The notes under the pieces are model-generated. The model saw only the letters and a program-made list of their open reading frames with translations. It ran no database searches and was not told the DNA's origin. 61,947 nt of DNA from Alphaproteobacteria bacterium. GTDB lineage: Bacteria; Pseudomonadota; Alphaproteobacteria; RF32; CAG-239. Positions 50,920 through 60,288 of the stretch are shown here, in pieces. The stretch spans positions 1 to 61,947 of the forward strand of contig JAGBHO010000025.1 in NCBI GenBank assembly GCA_017935485.1, read 5' to 3'. Position 1 is the stretch's first letter, and every line of letters begins with the position of its first letter. A program made the translations under genes and the position numbers.

Positions 50920-50997
50920 GAACCCCTCTCTCGCTACCATTAAAGAAAAAACTCCTGAAACTCAGGAGTTTTTTATGCACAAAAGTTGAGGTTCGAA
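50920..50997 (+). repeat. Duplicate of the tRNA-Met 3' end and terminator
   Basis: The bases from gaacccctc through the CCA, the terminator hairpin (near 50948-50972) and gcacaaaagttgaggttcgaa repeat 50682-50760 almost exactly, at an offset of 238. The tRNA 5' part is missing, so this is not a functional tRNA. Between the copies (50761-50919) I see no gene, only short imperfect inverted repeats such as ggtatgtta and gttacatacc. Confidence 0.85.
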
Positions 50998-51011
50998 TTC
51001 CCGACACAAGG

Positions 51012-51656
51012 CTAAAAATCAGCTTTATTTTTTAAGTTATCGTAACGTTTGTGAATACATTGTATGGCAGTCAGGTGCACGCCTTTCGTAATGTTATATA
51101 TAATGTAACGGCCGTCGCGGCGGCAGGTGACAAAGCCGTCGTCACGCAGGCGTTTTAAGTATTGTGAGACTTTCAATTGGTCGCTGCCAATCCCTTTGAC
51201 AATGTCTGAAACATTGCTTTCGCCGAAGATTGTCAGGTATTCGAGAATCCGCATTTTATCGTAGTTGGCAAAAAGCTTTATCTGATTGGCGGCCATGCCG
51301 GTGTAGTCCCTCGGCAGGATAGCTTTGCAGCCGTCTGCCAGATAGCGGAAATCGTCTGTCATGAAGCCGAAAAGTTTGCGCAGGCAGACAAAAATGCTGG
51401 CAGGGTATTCTTCGTGAATATTATAATAGATGAAAATGCCCCGGCGTTCGGTTTTGACAAGATTGGCGTCGCGCAGTTTCTTCAGGCTTTGGGAAACAAT
51501 GACCTGATCTTCGCGCACGCCTTTGGTAATGGCGGAAACCGAAGACGGACCGTTTACGTCCAAAAATTCCAAAATGCGCAGACGCAGCGGATGAGCAATG
51601 TATCCGATGCCTTTTGCCGCTTTTTTCATTGTTTCTTCAGGGAGTTGTCGTTCCAT
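51012..51656 (-). CDS. Double-domain ArsR-type transcription regulator
   Basis: The protein has two winged-helix domains in tandem. Domain 1 (about 12-85) reads IAHPLRLRILEFLDVNGPSS, then QVIVSQSLKKLRDANLV and YYNI; domain 2 (about 128-200) reads YDKMRILEYLTIFGESN, then QLKVSQYLKRLRDDGFV and YNIT. Both keep the recognition helix with S(Q)xxLKxLR. No metal-binding CxC pair is visible, so the signal is unknown. Normal ArsR proteins carry one domain and dimerise; this one may bind DNA as a pseudo-dimer. Confidence 0.85.
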   Translation of the reverse strand: MERQLPEETMKKAAKGIGYIAHPLRLRILEFLDVNGPSSVSAITKGVREDQVIVSQSLKKLRDANLVKTERRGIFIYYNIHEEYPASIFVCLRKLFGFMTDDFRYLADGCKAILPRDYTGMAANQIKLFANYDKMRILEYLTIFGESNVSDIVKGIGSDQLKVSQYLKRLRDDGFVTCRRDGRYIIYNITKGVHLTAIQCIHKRYDNLKNKADF

Positions 51657-51715
51657 AGCCTTTTTCTCCGCACAGCCGATAAAAGAAGTACCCCGCGCAG
51701 GCGGCGGGGCGCTGA

Positions 51716-52081
51716 TTATTTTACAAACGGTTTGACATAGTCGTCAAATTGTTTTTCAGATTCCGGCGACCAGCCCATCAGGTAATTTTCGCCCATGCAG
51801 AACAAAGGGGTGCCGATTTGGTTGCCGAGATTGAATTTGCGGGCGCATTTGACGAACAGGTCAAAGCCCTCAGGATTGCTGACATTGGTCATGCTGATTT
51901 CCAAATCCGGATATTTTTGGTTCAGGTAATCCAGAGCGTCATGGCAGTGCGGGCAGGTGTTGGAAAAGAAAAAATAAATCTTATCCGGTGCAATTTCTGC
52001 CGTCTGCGTTTGGCCGGCGGAGTTGTCGCAGGCGCTTAAAGCCAATATGGCGGCAAAGCATAAAGATAAAAGTTTTTTCAT
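51716..52081 (-). CDS. Thioredoxin-fold lipoprotein (CPHC)
   Basis: A lipoprotein signal with lipobox LSAC (Cys near residue 18) is followed by a thioredoxin-like domain with FFSNTCPHCHDAL. The CPHC pair is the redox site, as in DsbA-type proteins. At about 121 residues it is shorter than DsbA, and closer to glutaredoxin-like periplasmic proteins. It may reduce or form disulfides on secreted proteins. It lies 11 bp after the 52093 gene on the same strand and probably shares its transcript. Confidence 0.8.
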   Translation of the reverse strand: MKKLLSLCFAAILALSACDNSAGQTQTAEIAPDKIYFFFSNTCPHCHDALDYLNQKYPDLEISMTNVSNPEGFDLFVKCARKFNLGNQIGTPLFCMGENYLMGWSPESEKQFDDYVKPFVK

Positions 52082-52092
52082 GTTTTTCTCCG

Positions 52093-52668
52093 TTATTCGA
52101 TACAGCAGTCGACAGCTTTGCGAACCCAAGCTTTCATTTTGGAAAGTTTGCCGCCTTTTTCTTCTGTTTTAATTTCAATATCAGGCGTTTCGGCATTGAC
52201 TTTGGCTGAGATTTTTTTTACGTCTTCCAGCTTGTCCTCGACCCATTTGACATCTTCGATATTGAGCATATTCATGTTTAAACCCCAGAACAGGCAATAC
52301 AAATCATAAGCGCTGTTAAACAATTTGTCGGCTTCGGCTTTGTTGCCAAGGCTTTGCTGCTTGGTGCCGACTTCCATCAGGCGCATGGACGAAGCGAGCA
52401 GATGTTTGGAAATGCACCAGACTTCGCCCTCATACTGCGGGATGATTTTCTGCATCAGGTTTTTACGCAGTTCACGGACTTCTTCTATCAGGTCGTAAAA
52501 AGAAGTTTTGCCGGTTTTGGCGCCGGAAAAAATCAGGTGTTCTTCAATGCTGATCAGGTTCATGATGGCAATTGTCAGGTCCTGATCCGACGAAAGATCT
52601 TTGGGATTGACCTTTTTGGCATTGTCTAGACGTTCGACGAATTCCTTAACGTTTTTGGCTTTTGACAT
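52093..52668 (-). CDS. Hypothetical helical protein (191 aa)
   Basis: A soluble all-helical protein without signal peptide or membrane segment. Recognisable pieces are FVERLDNAKKVNP, NLISIEEHLIFSGAKTG and LYCLFWGLNMNML; residues 155-180 are charged and linker-like, and the C-terminus has a short Cys-Cys. I do not know a family. ATG 52668 has GGAG 7 nt upstream and a promoter at 52704-52731. It is the first gene of an operon with the thioredoxin-fold lipoprotein. Confidence 0.65.
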   Translation of the reverse strand: MSKAKNVKEFVERLDNAKKVNPKDLSSDQDLTIAIMNLISIEEHLIFSGAKTGKTSFYDLIEEVRELRKNLMQKIIPQYEGEVWCISKHLLASSMRLMEVGTKQQSLGNKAEADKLFNSAYDLYCLFWGLNMNMLNIEDVKWVEDKLEDVKKISAKVNAETPDIEIKTEEKGGKLSKMKAWVRKAVDCCIE

Positions 52669-52703
52669 TTGTTTTCTCCATATATATTGAATATTATATG
52701 TAG

Positions 52704-52731
52704 AATATAGCATATGTATAAAAATAGTCAA
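52704..52731 (-). promoter_or_regulatory. Promoter of the 52668 gene
   Basis: On the minus strand TTGACT (52731-52726) and TATATT (52709-52704), spacer 16 bp. It stands back to back with a TATAAT box at 52779-52784 for the divergent autotransporter. Confidence 0.55.
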
Positions 52732-52811
52732 GTATTATTTTTTATCGGTGAATTGAAAACAGAACTTTGGACTGTACATATAATGCAGTGTTTTTTTTTA
52801 CAGAGGCGGAT

Positions 52812-54899
52812 ATGAAAAAATTTTTGGCATTGGGAGTGGCTGCTTTTGTTCCTTTTCAGGCGCAGGCAATTACGGTTGTTGTCGGTTCCGGCGATGTGGT
52901 AAACGGCGGAACTGTTCCGCAGGTTGTAACGCAAAATGTTGAAGGAACAACCAATAACCAGACGGTTTACGGGACTCAGAACATAATGTCGGGCGGTGTT
53001 GCCAACAACAGTCTGATTTATACTTATGCCCAACAGACGGTTGCCGCCGGCGGTAAGGCTTTCGGCAGTACGGTAATGCAGCAGGGGCTTATGAATGTTT
53101 CCGGTACGGCAGAAAATACAACCGTTCAGGCTTACGGCGATATGAATGTCCGTGCCGGCGGTACGGCCGGGGCAACAAAGATTGACGGCGGAAAAATGTT
53201 TGTATTGTCCGGCGGAAAATCTTTTAATATGGTGCTTAATTCCGGTGTGCAATATGTTTCGGGGGAAGACAGCAATGCAGAAATTAACGGCGGGCAGCAG
53301 ATTGTGCGGAGCGGCGGTATGGTTTCCGGTGCGGTTTTGAAAGGCGGGACGCAAACGGTTCAGGAGGGCGGCACCGCTGTCGGCACGCAGGTTTATGATG
53401 GTCATTTGTCTGTTTCCGGGGTAGCCGAAAACGTGCAAGTGTTCGCCGGAACGGCAGATGTGAACAGTGACGGAATTTTAAAGTCTCCCGAGATTTCGGG
53501 CGGCGTCTTAAACGTGAGTTATGATGCAACGGTTGATAATTTGACAATGACCGGCGGTTCTGCCAATGTGGACAGCGAAGCGGTTTTGAGCGGCAATACA
53601 AAAGTTTCCAATGCCGAAATTACTTTTTACGGAGACAATAATCTGAGTAATTTGGAACTTCATAACGGTACAGTTTATTCTGCTCCTTACTTTGGTTTTG
53701 AACGGCTGGAGATTGACAATCTTTCCGGTGACGGAAATTTTTATCTGACCAGCAGCGTATCTGAGGCTCAGAGTGACAAGCTTATTGTTCACAGCGGCAG
53801 CGGAAATTTTGGTTTGGGGCTGGCGGATTACAGTCCGGACGATATGTTTCCTGATGTTGTTCATCTGGTGGAAAGCGATAGTTCCGATGAGAATTTTTAT
53901 CTGCTCGGCGGTGCGGCAGATATCGGCGCGTACCGTTATGATCTGGCCAAGGTCGGCAATGAATGGGTCTTGAACCGCACTCCTTATTTGTCTGACAGTT
54001 CACAGGTTGCCAAAAATGCTTATAATGCGGTCAGTTCAATTTTATATACGCATACGGACAGTCTGAACGAGCGGCTGGGCGAGCTTCGTTTTAAGGACAA
54101 GCATGGCTTATGGATACGCGGTTTTGGGCGAAAAGTCAGGCTGGATTTTAAGGATTCGACAGACAGCAAAGTCAATGTTGCCGGTATGCAGATAGGGTTG
54201 GATACAGAAATTGCACAGAATTGGTCCGAGCGGTGGCTGGCAGGAATTTACGGCGGATATTCCGATGCAAGGCAGAAGTTTGATCGTGCAGGGCGTGCCG
54301 ATTCCGATACTTACAGTTTGGGATTGTATACGACAATTGAAACGGCGGGCGGTTCTTATCTTGATTTGGTCGGTACTTATTTTCATCATAAGCAAAAGGT
54401 GAAAAGTTATTTGCCGATGGGCTGGGCGGTCAAAGGAGATTATGGCGCCGACAGCTGGAGTTTGTCTGCAGAGGCGGGCAAACGCTGGACATTTGACGGC
54501 AACTGGTTTGTCGAACCGCAGATGCAGCTCTCATATATGGCGATAGACGATATTGATTATCGGACCAATTTTAATACGCGGGTTCAGGGTAAAGATGCCG
54601 ACTCTTTGCTGGGAAGAATCGGTGTGATGAGCGGACGGCGATTTGAGAAGGTTGCTGATTTTCCTTTTGAGGCTTATGTTCGTTTCAGCGTTTTGGAGGA
54701 ATTTAACGGAAAGGCTAAGATTACCGTTGCCGATTATCAATTTAAAGAAGATGTTTCTGATACAATGTTTCGGCTGGGCGCCGGTATCAGTGCAGATATC
54801 AGCGACAGTTTCAGCGCCCATGCCAATATTGCGACCACATGGGGCAGCCGAATCAGCGTACCGATTGAGGGAAATCTGGGCTTGCGGTACAGTTTTTAA
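52812..54899 (+). CDS. Autotransporter with AIDA-like repeats
   Basis: A surface protein with a signal peptide (residues 1-19, ending AQAIT) and a passenger built from short AIDA-like repeats: variants of GG-x-x-x-GT-x-V, such as VYGTQNIMSGG, VRAGGTAGAT and VQEGGTAVGTQV, over about residues 35-270. A C-terminal barrel of about 270 residues ends in the YSF signature. Likely role: adhesion. GAGG lies 5 nt before ATG 52812. Its stop overlaps the stop of the convergent uvrD by a few bases. Unlike the autotransporter at 10368 it is part of the chromosomal backbone. Confidence 0.9.
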   Translation: MKKFLALGVAAFVPFQAQAITVVVGSGDVVNGGTVPQVVTQNVEGTTNNQTVYGTQNIMSGGVANNSLIYTYAQQTVAAGGKAFGSTVMQQGLMNVSGTAENTTVQAYGDMNVRAGGTAGATKIDGGKMFVLSGGKSFNMVLNSGVQYVSGEDSNAEINGGQQIVRSGGMVSGAVLKGGTQTVQEGGTAVGTQVYDGHLSVSGVAENVQVFAGTADVNSDGILKSPEISGGVLNVSYDATVDNLTMTGGSANVDSEAVLSGNTKVSNAEITFYGDNNLSNLELHNGTVYSAPYFGFERLEIDNLSGDGNFYLTSSVSEAQSDKLIVHSGSGNFGLGLADYSPDDMFPDVVHLVESDSSDENFYLLGGAADIGAYRYDLAKVGNEWVLNRTPYLSDSSQVAKNAYNAVSSILYTHTDSLNERLGELRFKDKHGLWIRGFGRKVRLDFKDSTDSKVNVAGMQIGLDTEIAQNWSERWLAGIYGGYSDARQKFDRAGRADSDTYSLGLYTTIETAGGSYLDLVGTYFHHKQKVKSYLPMGWAVKGDYGADSWSLSAEAGKRWTFDGNWFVEPQMQLSYMAIDDIDYRTNFNTRVQGKDADSLLGRIGVMSGRRFEKVADFPFEAYVRFSVLEEFNGKAKITVADYQFKEDVSDTMFRLGAGISADISDSFSAHANIATTWGSRISVPIEGNLGLRYSF

Positions 54900-57244
54900 G
54901 CTTTTTTGACGTATTCGCTCATCAGTTTCTTTTTGCCGACACGGTCAAAAAAGATTTCGAGCTTGTTGCCGTCAATGTTTAAGACTGTGCCCAAACCGAA
55001 CATATCGTGTTTGACTTTGGTGCCGACCGGATAAATCGCATTTTTGTTTTTGGCCCTTTGTTTGGCTTTATACATGCTGCCGCTCCAGCTGCGGTCATAA
55101 TCGTCATTGCTGACATAAGAATAGCGGTCGTCATCGTCATAGCGGGTATTGCTGCCGGCTGAAGATTTTTGCCAGCAGTTCTTTTTGCTATAGCCGTAAC
55201 CGCCGGGAGAACCGTAAGTGTCCGAGCCGAAGTAATCCGCGCATTTATTGATGATTTCAATATTTTGCGGCGGCAGTTCGTTGATGAATCTTGACGGCAG
55301 ATTGTTTTGCCACTGACCGTAAACCCGACGGTTGTGAGCTGTCAGTATATATAGTTTTTTGCGGGCGCGGGTAATGGCAACGTAAGCCAGGCGGCGCTCT
55401 TCTTCCAATGCGCCGGTTCCGCCTTCGTCCATGCAGCGCTGGTGCGGGAAAAGGCCTTCTTCCCAGCCGGGGAGAAAGACATTGTCAAATTCCAGACCTT
55501 TGGCGGAGTGCAGCGTGATCAGCATGACTTTGTTGGTATCGGTCACGTCGTCTTTGTCCATGACCAAACTGATATGTTCCATAAATGCGCTCAGGCTTTC
55601 AAACTTTTCGGCGCTCATGGAGCTGATTAATTCTTTTAAGTTTTCAATACGTCCGGGGGCTTCAACCGACTTGTCCATTTTGAGCATGTCAAAATATCCC
55701 GAATCTTCCAGAATCTGCTGAGCCAGATCATCGGGCGGCAAAACCTGAGCGGTTTTACGCCATTCTTCAAAATTGTTCATTAAAGTTGAAAGAGCGGTCT
55801 TGGCCTTGCCGGAAACGGCGCCTTCGGCCAGCATTTTATTGATGGCATCATACATTGAGCAGTGGCTGAAACGCGCCTCGTTTTGAAATTTTTCAACCGA
55901 TTTGGCGCCAATGCCGCGTGCCGGTTTGTTGATAATCCGTTCCAAAGCCAGATCGTCGCCGGGCTGCAATACGACGCGGAAATAAGCCAAAGCGTCACGA
56001 ATTTCGGCGCGTTCATAGAATTTCAGTCCGCCGATAACCTGATAGGGAATGGCTTCGGAAATGAACTTTTCTTCAAACTCGCGGGTTTGGGCGGCGGTGC
56101 GTACCAGAATGGCGATGTCGGCGTAGTGGCAATGCTGCCGGATGAGGTTTTCAATTTCGTCGGCAACATAGCGGGCTTCTTCTTCGCCGTTATAAGTACT
56201 GATGACTTTGATCTTGTCATTGTCGGTTTGGCGGGCCGGACTGTTTTCGGCCACGCGCAGGGTTTTGCCGAGCCGGTCGCGGTTGTTGCTGATTAAGTGC
56301 GAGGCGGCAGACAGGATGTTGGCGGTTGAACGGTAGTTGCGTTCCAAACGGATGATTTTGGCATCGTCAAAATCTTTGTTGAAGCGCAAAATGTTTTCAA
56401 TCTCAGCACCGCGCCAGGAGTAGATGGACTGGTCGTCATCGCCGACGCAGCAGAGATTGCGGTGTTTTTGCGAGAGCAGGCGAATCAGCAAATATTGCGT
56501 GACGTTGGTGTCCTGATACTCGTCGACCATGATGTATTTGAAACGCTGCTGGTACTGATCCAGAATTTCAGCGTCGGAGAGCAGGATGTTCAGGGTATAA
56601 AGGATGATGTCGCCAAAGTCGACGCAGTTCATCTCAACCATTTTTTCCTGATATTTCTTATAGACGTGAGTTGTGACGTTTTCTTTGAATTCCGTGCCGA
56701 TTTTTTCAACCGTCAGCCCCTTGTCTTTCCAGCGGCTGATCGTGTCCAGAATCGATTGCGGCGGATATTTTTTGTCGTCAATGCCTTCTTGTTCCAGAAT
56801 CTGTTTAATCAGGCGTTTCTGGTCATCTTCGCCGAGAATCGTGAAGTTGCTTTTCAAATTGACAAGCTCGGCATGTTTGCGCAGAATTTTGGCGCAGACG
56901 CTGTGAAAAGTTCCGAGAAAAACCGAGTTGGCCATATCGCCGATAAGCCCCTGTACGCGTTCGCGCATTTCGCGGGCGGCGCGGTTGGTGAAGGTGACGA
57001 CCAGACAGTTCCACGGATTGGCCTTGTGTTCGGCCAGAATATAAGCCAGACGCGTGGTCAGCACTTTGGTTTTGCCGGTGCCGGCGCCGGACAAGACCAG
57101 AACGGGGCCTTCGGTCGTCTGTACGGCCTGCTTTTGTTCCGGATTGAGCATTTCCAGCCAGCTGAAGCCGGGGCTTAATTTTGAGATATTGTCATAGGTT
57201 TGGGGAACGGCGTCCTCTTCGGCGAATTCAAATGTGTCTTCCAT
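54896..57244 (-). CDS. uvrD: UvrD/PcrA DNA helicase
   Basis: Superfamily 1A 3'-5' DNA helicase for nucleotide excision and mismatch repair. All motifs are in order: LNPEQKQAV (Q motif), GAGTGKT (Walker A), VDEYQDTN (Walker B), GDDDQSIYSWRGA, LERNYRS, TLHSAKGLEFDNVF and VAITRARKKLYI. The C-terminus has a charged linker and the Tudor-like domain (YPVGTKVKHDMFGLGTV) that contacts partners such as RNA polymerase. Length (782 aa) is typical. The divergent TPR gene shares the short upstream region. Confidence 0.96.
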   Translation of the reverse strand: MEDTFEFAEEDAVPQTYDNISKLSPGFSWLEMLNPEQKQAVQTTEGPVLVLSGAGTGKTKVLTTRLAYILAEHKANPWNCLVVTFTNRAAREMRERVQGLIGDMANSVFLGTFHSVCAKILRKHAELVNLKSNFTILGEDDQKRLIKQILEQEGIDDKKYPPQSILDTISRWKDKGLTVEKIGTEFKENVTTHVYKKYQEKMVEMNCVDFGDIILYTLNILLSDAEILDQYQQRFKYIMVDEYQDTNVTQYLLIRLLSQKHRNLCCVGDDDQSIYSWRGAEIENILRFNKDFDDAKIIRLERNYRSTANILSAASHLISNNRDRLGKTLRVAENSPARQTDNDKIKVISTYNGEEEARYVADEIENLIRQHCHYADIAILVRTAAQTREFEEKFISEAIPYQVIGGLKFYERAEIRDALAYFRVVLQPGDDLALERIINKPARGIGAKSVEKFQNEARFSHCSMYDAINKMLAEGAVSGKAKTALSTLMNNFEEWRKTAQVLPPDDLAQQILEDSGYFDMLKMDKSVEAPGRIENLKELISSMSAEKFESLSAFMEHISLVMDKDDVTDTNKVMLITLHSAKGLEFDNVFLPGWEEGLFPHQRCMDEGGTGALEEERRLAYVAITRARKKLYILTAHNRRVYGQWQNNLPSRFINELPPQNIEIINKCADYFGSDTYGSPGGYGYSKKNCWQKSSAGSNTRYDDDDRYSYVSNDDYDRSWSGSMYKAKQRAKNKNAIYPVGTKVKHDMFGLGTVLNIDGNKLEIFFDRVGKKKLMSEYVKKA

Positions 57245-57321
57245 CTTTTTAAACTTCTTGTTTTTTTTTGCATTACGCCATATATATAATAATATTGACA
57301 GATTGCAAAGGAGTTTTTTTC

Positions 57322-58260
57322 ATGCCGAGAACAAATCAGGGAAAATATGTTACCGAAGCGTCTAAAACTTTTCAGGAAGGCGATGATTTCTGGAAACAGG
57401 GGAATTATGACGAAGCCCGCAGCAAATATGTGAAGGCGGCGGAACTCTATGATAAAAAAGACGATCCGCAGGGTGAGGCTTTTGTTTTGAGCCGTTTGGG
57501 TGAATTGGAGCTCAGCCTTGACAATTTCGATAAGGCGGAAAAATCGCTGAAGGCGGCAGCAGAATTGGTATCCGATTTGGCGGACGGCAGTATTACGCAC
57601 GGCGATGTCCTTATCCGCCTGTCAAAGGTTTATGCAGCGGCGGGTGATTATGACAAGGCATTGAAAACGCTTTATCAGGCGCGGGAAGTTCTGGCCGATA
57701 CCGGCAGCCGCGACCTTCTCGGCGAGGCTTATGATCAGGAAGCTTATATTTATATGATGCAAAACCGCGAAGAAGCGGCGCTTAAAGCATATGCCAAGGC
57801 GGCAGAGCTGTTTGAGGCGGACAATGTTACGCTGAAAGAAGCCGCCGTGTTGCGAGCAATGGCGCGTTTGGAGATGAAAAAGCGCAATTATGACCGTGCA
57901 CATGATCTTTTGGAAAAGTGCCGCGATTTGTATCGCGAAAACGGTGATCTGCTCGGCGAGGCAAGCGCGTTGTCGGCCATCGGCTGCCTGCGTTATATTA
58001 TCCGCGATATTGCCAATGCCCGCAAGGCGCTGATGAAATCCGTTTATCTTTACGGCAAGGTCGAACACCATTTTGCCGAGGCCGAGGCTTTGCTTTATCT
58101 GGCAAGGGTAGAGGCTTTTGACAGCGAAAAAGGCGATTGGGAAAGAGCCAAAATGCATTATAAAAAAGCGATTGAGCTGTTTGACTTTTTGCAAAACGAC
58201 GTGATGAAAAACGTAGTTTTGAACGAATATTATGATTTTTTGAACCGTATGGCAAATTAA
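57322..58260 (+). CDS. TPR repeat protein (312 aa)
   Basis: The protein is built from tetratricopeptide-like helical pairs over almost its whole length, e.g. GNYDEARSKYVKAAELYDKK, LDNFDKAEKSLKAAAEL and AGDYDKALKTLYQAREV. No signal peptide is visible, so it is a cytoplasmic scaffold. AAGGAG lies 9 nt before ATG 57322; the frame opens earlier without support. It directly precedes MoxR and DUF58 genes on the same strand with 15-bp and 12-bp gaps, so all three are probably one operon. Confidence 0.8.
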   Translation: MPRTNQGKYVTEASKTFQEGDDFWKQGNYDEARSKYVKAAELYDKKDDPQGEAFVLSRLGELELSLDNFDKAEKSLKAAAELVSDLADGSITHGDVLIRLSKVYAAAGDYDKALKTLYQAREVLADTGSRDLLGEAYDQEAYIYMMQNREEAALKAYAKAAELFEADNVTLKEAAVLRAMARLEMKKRNYDRAHDLLEKCRDLYRENGDLLGEASALSAIGCLRYIIRDIANARKALMKSVYLYGKVEHHFAEAEALLYLARVEAFDSEKGDWERAKMHYKKAIELFDFLQNDVMKNVVLNEYYDFLNRMAN

Positions 58261-58275
58261 CAGGGGTGAGAATAA

Positions 58276-59241
58276 ATGTCTGAAACCAGAGATAAAATTA
58301 TTGCATTGCAGAAATATATGGATGGAAAAATCATCGGGCAGGAGGAGCTTAACAAAAAGCTGCTGATAACCCTGCTGGCAGACGGCCATGCTCTGGTCGA
58401 GGGGGCGCCCGGACTGGCAAAAACCAAGGCAATCAAGACATTGGCTTCACAGATCAGCGCCAAATACAACCGGGTTCAGTTTACGCCGGATTTGCTGCCG
58501 TCTGATATTGTCGGCAGTGATATTTATGTGGCGCAGAAAGGCGAGTTTGAGTTTCGGGCGGGGCCGGTGTTTGCCAATCTGGTTCTGGCCGATGAAATCA
58601 ACCGCGCGCCGGCAAAGGTTCAGGCTGCACTGTTGGAGGCCATGGCGGAGCGCCAGGTCAGCGTCGGCGGAAAAAGATATGTTTTGCCGGAACTGTTTAT
58701 GGTTATGGCAACGCAAAACCCGATTGAGCATGAAGGGACGTATAATCTGCCGGAAGCCCAGCTGGACCGCTTCTTGATGTATATTAAGATTGACCAGCCG
58801 GATGCTGCTTCGGAGAAAAAAATTCTCAAACTGGTGCGCGGAGAGGTTTGGGACGAAGGAAAAACGGCGGATAAGCCGCAGCTGGATATTGCCGATGTTC
58901 TGGCTGCACGGCGCGAGGTTTTGTCCGTGCATACGAGCGAGGCGATTGAGGAATATCTGGTGCAGCTGATTGTGGCGACCCGCAAGCCGGAGAGATATGA
59001 TGCAAAACTGGCCGGACAGGTTTTGTACGGCGCCAGCCCGAGAGCGACGATTGCCCTTGACCGCTGCGCCAAGATAAATGCCTGGCTGGAAGGGCGCGAT
59101 TTTGTGACGCCGGAAGATATTCAGTCGGTGGTTTATGATGTTTTGCGCCATCGCATTATTCTGAGTTTTGAGGCTCAGGCCGAAGGAGAAACCACGGATG
59201 ACGTTATTACCAACCTTTTGAAACTGGTGCCGCTGCCGTAA
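58276..59241 (+). CDS. MoxR family AAA+ ATPase
   Basis: Chaperone-like AAA+ ATPase of the MoxR family. Walker A reads GAPGLAKTK, Walker B VLADEINRAPAK, sensor 1 is in ATQNPIEHEGTYNLPEAQLDRF, and the C-terminal lid has GASPRATIALDRCAK. In known cases MoxR proteins mature or insert factors into partner proteins, together with DUF58 and von Willebrand A proteins. The DUF58 gene follows at once. Length (321 aa) is typical. Confidence 0.94.
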   Translation: MSETRDKIIALQKYMDGKIIGQEELNKKLLITLLADGHALVEGAPGLAKTKAIKTLASQISAKYNRVQFTPDLLPSDIVGSDIYVAQKGEFEFRAGPVFANLVLADEINRAPAKVQAALLEAMAERQVSVGGKRYVLPELFMVMATQNPIEHEGTYNLPEAQLDRFLMYIKIDQPDAASEKKILKLVRGEVWDEGKTADKPQLDIADVLAARREVLSVHTSEAIEEYLVQLIVATRKPERYDAKLAGQVLYGASPRATIALDRCAKINAWLEGRDFVTPEDIQSVVYDVLRHRIILSFEAQAEGETTDDVITNLLKLVPLP

Positions 59242-59253
59242 AGGAGCTTAGGG

Positions 59254-60207
59254 ATGAAAAGTGTCAGACAGTTGGCCCGCCGCTGGTTTGGAAAAACGGA
59301 ACAAAGCCATTCCGGCAACGGTTTGTTTGCGACTCCGGAAGAGCTGATGGAGCAGCGCCGTTATACAGCCTATCTGCGCAATCCGCAGACGCGTCTGGCG
59401 ACTTCGGCTTATGCCGGCGATGTGAAGTCGGCTTTTAAGGGGCGCGGGATTGAGATGGAAGAAATCCGTCCGTACAGTTTCGGCGATGACGTGCGGGATA
59501 TTGACTGGCGGGTTACGGCACGCAAAATGCAGCCTTATACAAAATTGTTTGCCGAAGAACGCGACCGCGAGGTTTTTGTGTTGCTGGATTTGTCGCCGCA
59601 GATGCTGTTTGGCACCAGAAACGAGCTGAAATCCGTGTCTGCTGCAAAAATTGCGGCATTGCTCGGCTGGATGGCTTTAGAGAATAAGGACCGTTTCGGG
59701 TGTGTGATTTTTGACGGGCAGGACAGTTGTTTCTTTAAGCCTCAAAATCATCGGGCTGGTATATTGGCGGTTTTGAAAAAAATTTCTGAAACATCGCGGC
59801 AGGTTGTGGAAAAGCGGGCGATTGAAAGCCAGAGCCTGGCAAAACCGCTGCAGCTTTTGCAAAAGAACGTCCGGCATAATGCCATTGTTTTCGTGTTGAG
59901 CGATTTTAACGGCGAGAAGGCGGAATTGCACAAGCCGCTGGCCGCTTTGGCGCGCAAGACCAATCTGTATTGCGTGAATATTTTTGATGTATTGGAAGAA
60001 CTGGCGCCGCGCAACGGTGAATATATGGCGGAATATGGCGGGCAAAAACTGGTTTTTGATTCCGGAAATGCGCGCTTTCGTCAGGAATATTGCCGGTATT
60101 TTGAAGAAAAACGTCAAGAGTTTCGGGATTTTTGCCATAAGTTTTCTTGCCGCTGCATTGAAATCCGTACGGATATGCCTCTTTACAGACAAATGCAGAT
60201 TGTTTAA
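59254..60207 (+). CDS. DUF58 domain protein
   Basis: The DUF58 core is clear: SAYAGDVKSAFKGRG, then YSFGDDVRDIDWRVTARK and LFAEERDREVFVLLDLS, which begins a vWA-like fold with a DxS metal site. No membrane segment is seen, so it resembles the soluble type that pairs with MoxR, as in aerotolerance (Bat) operons. The gene is 12 bp after MoxR. Unlike Bat operons, no membrane vWA genes follow; a TPR gene does. Confidence 0.9.
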   Translation: MKSVRQLARRWFGKTEQSHSGNGLFATPEELMEQRRYTAYLRNPQTRLATSAYAGDVKSAFKGRGIEMEEIRPYSFGDDVRDIDWRVTARKMQPYTKLFAEERDREVFVLLDLSPQMLFGTRNELKSVSAAKIAALLGWMALENKDRFGCVIFDGQDSCFFKPQNHRAGILAVLKKISETSRQVVEKRAIESQSLAKPLQLLQKNVRHNAIVFVLSDFNGEKAELHKPLAALARKTNLYCVNIFDVLEELAPRNGEYMAEYGGQKLVFDSGNARFRQEYCRYFEEKRQEFRDFCHKFSCRCIEIRTDMPLYRQMQIV

Positions 60208-60288
60208 GCTTGGTCTTGACATTGTGCCGTTTTGTGCTATGTTATCAATGGGAATTATTCTGAACTATAATTTGAGAAGAGATGTGTT

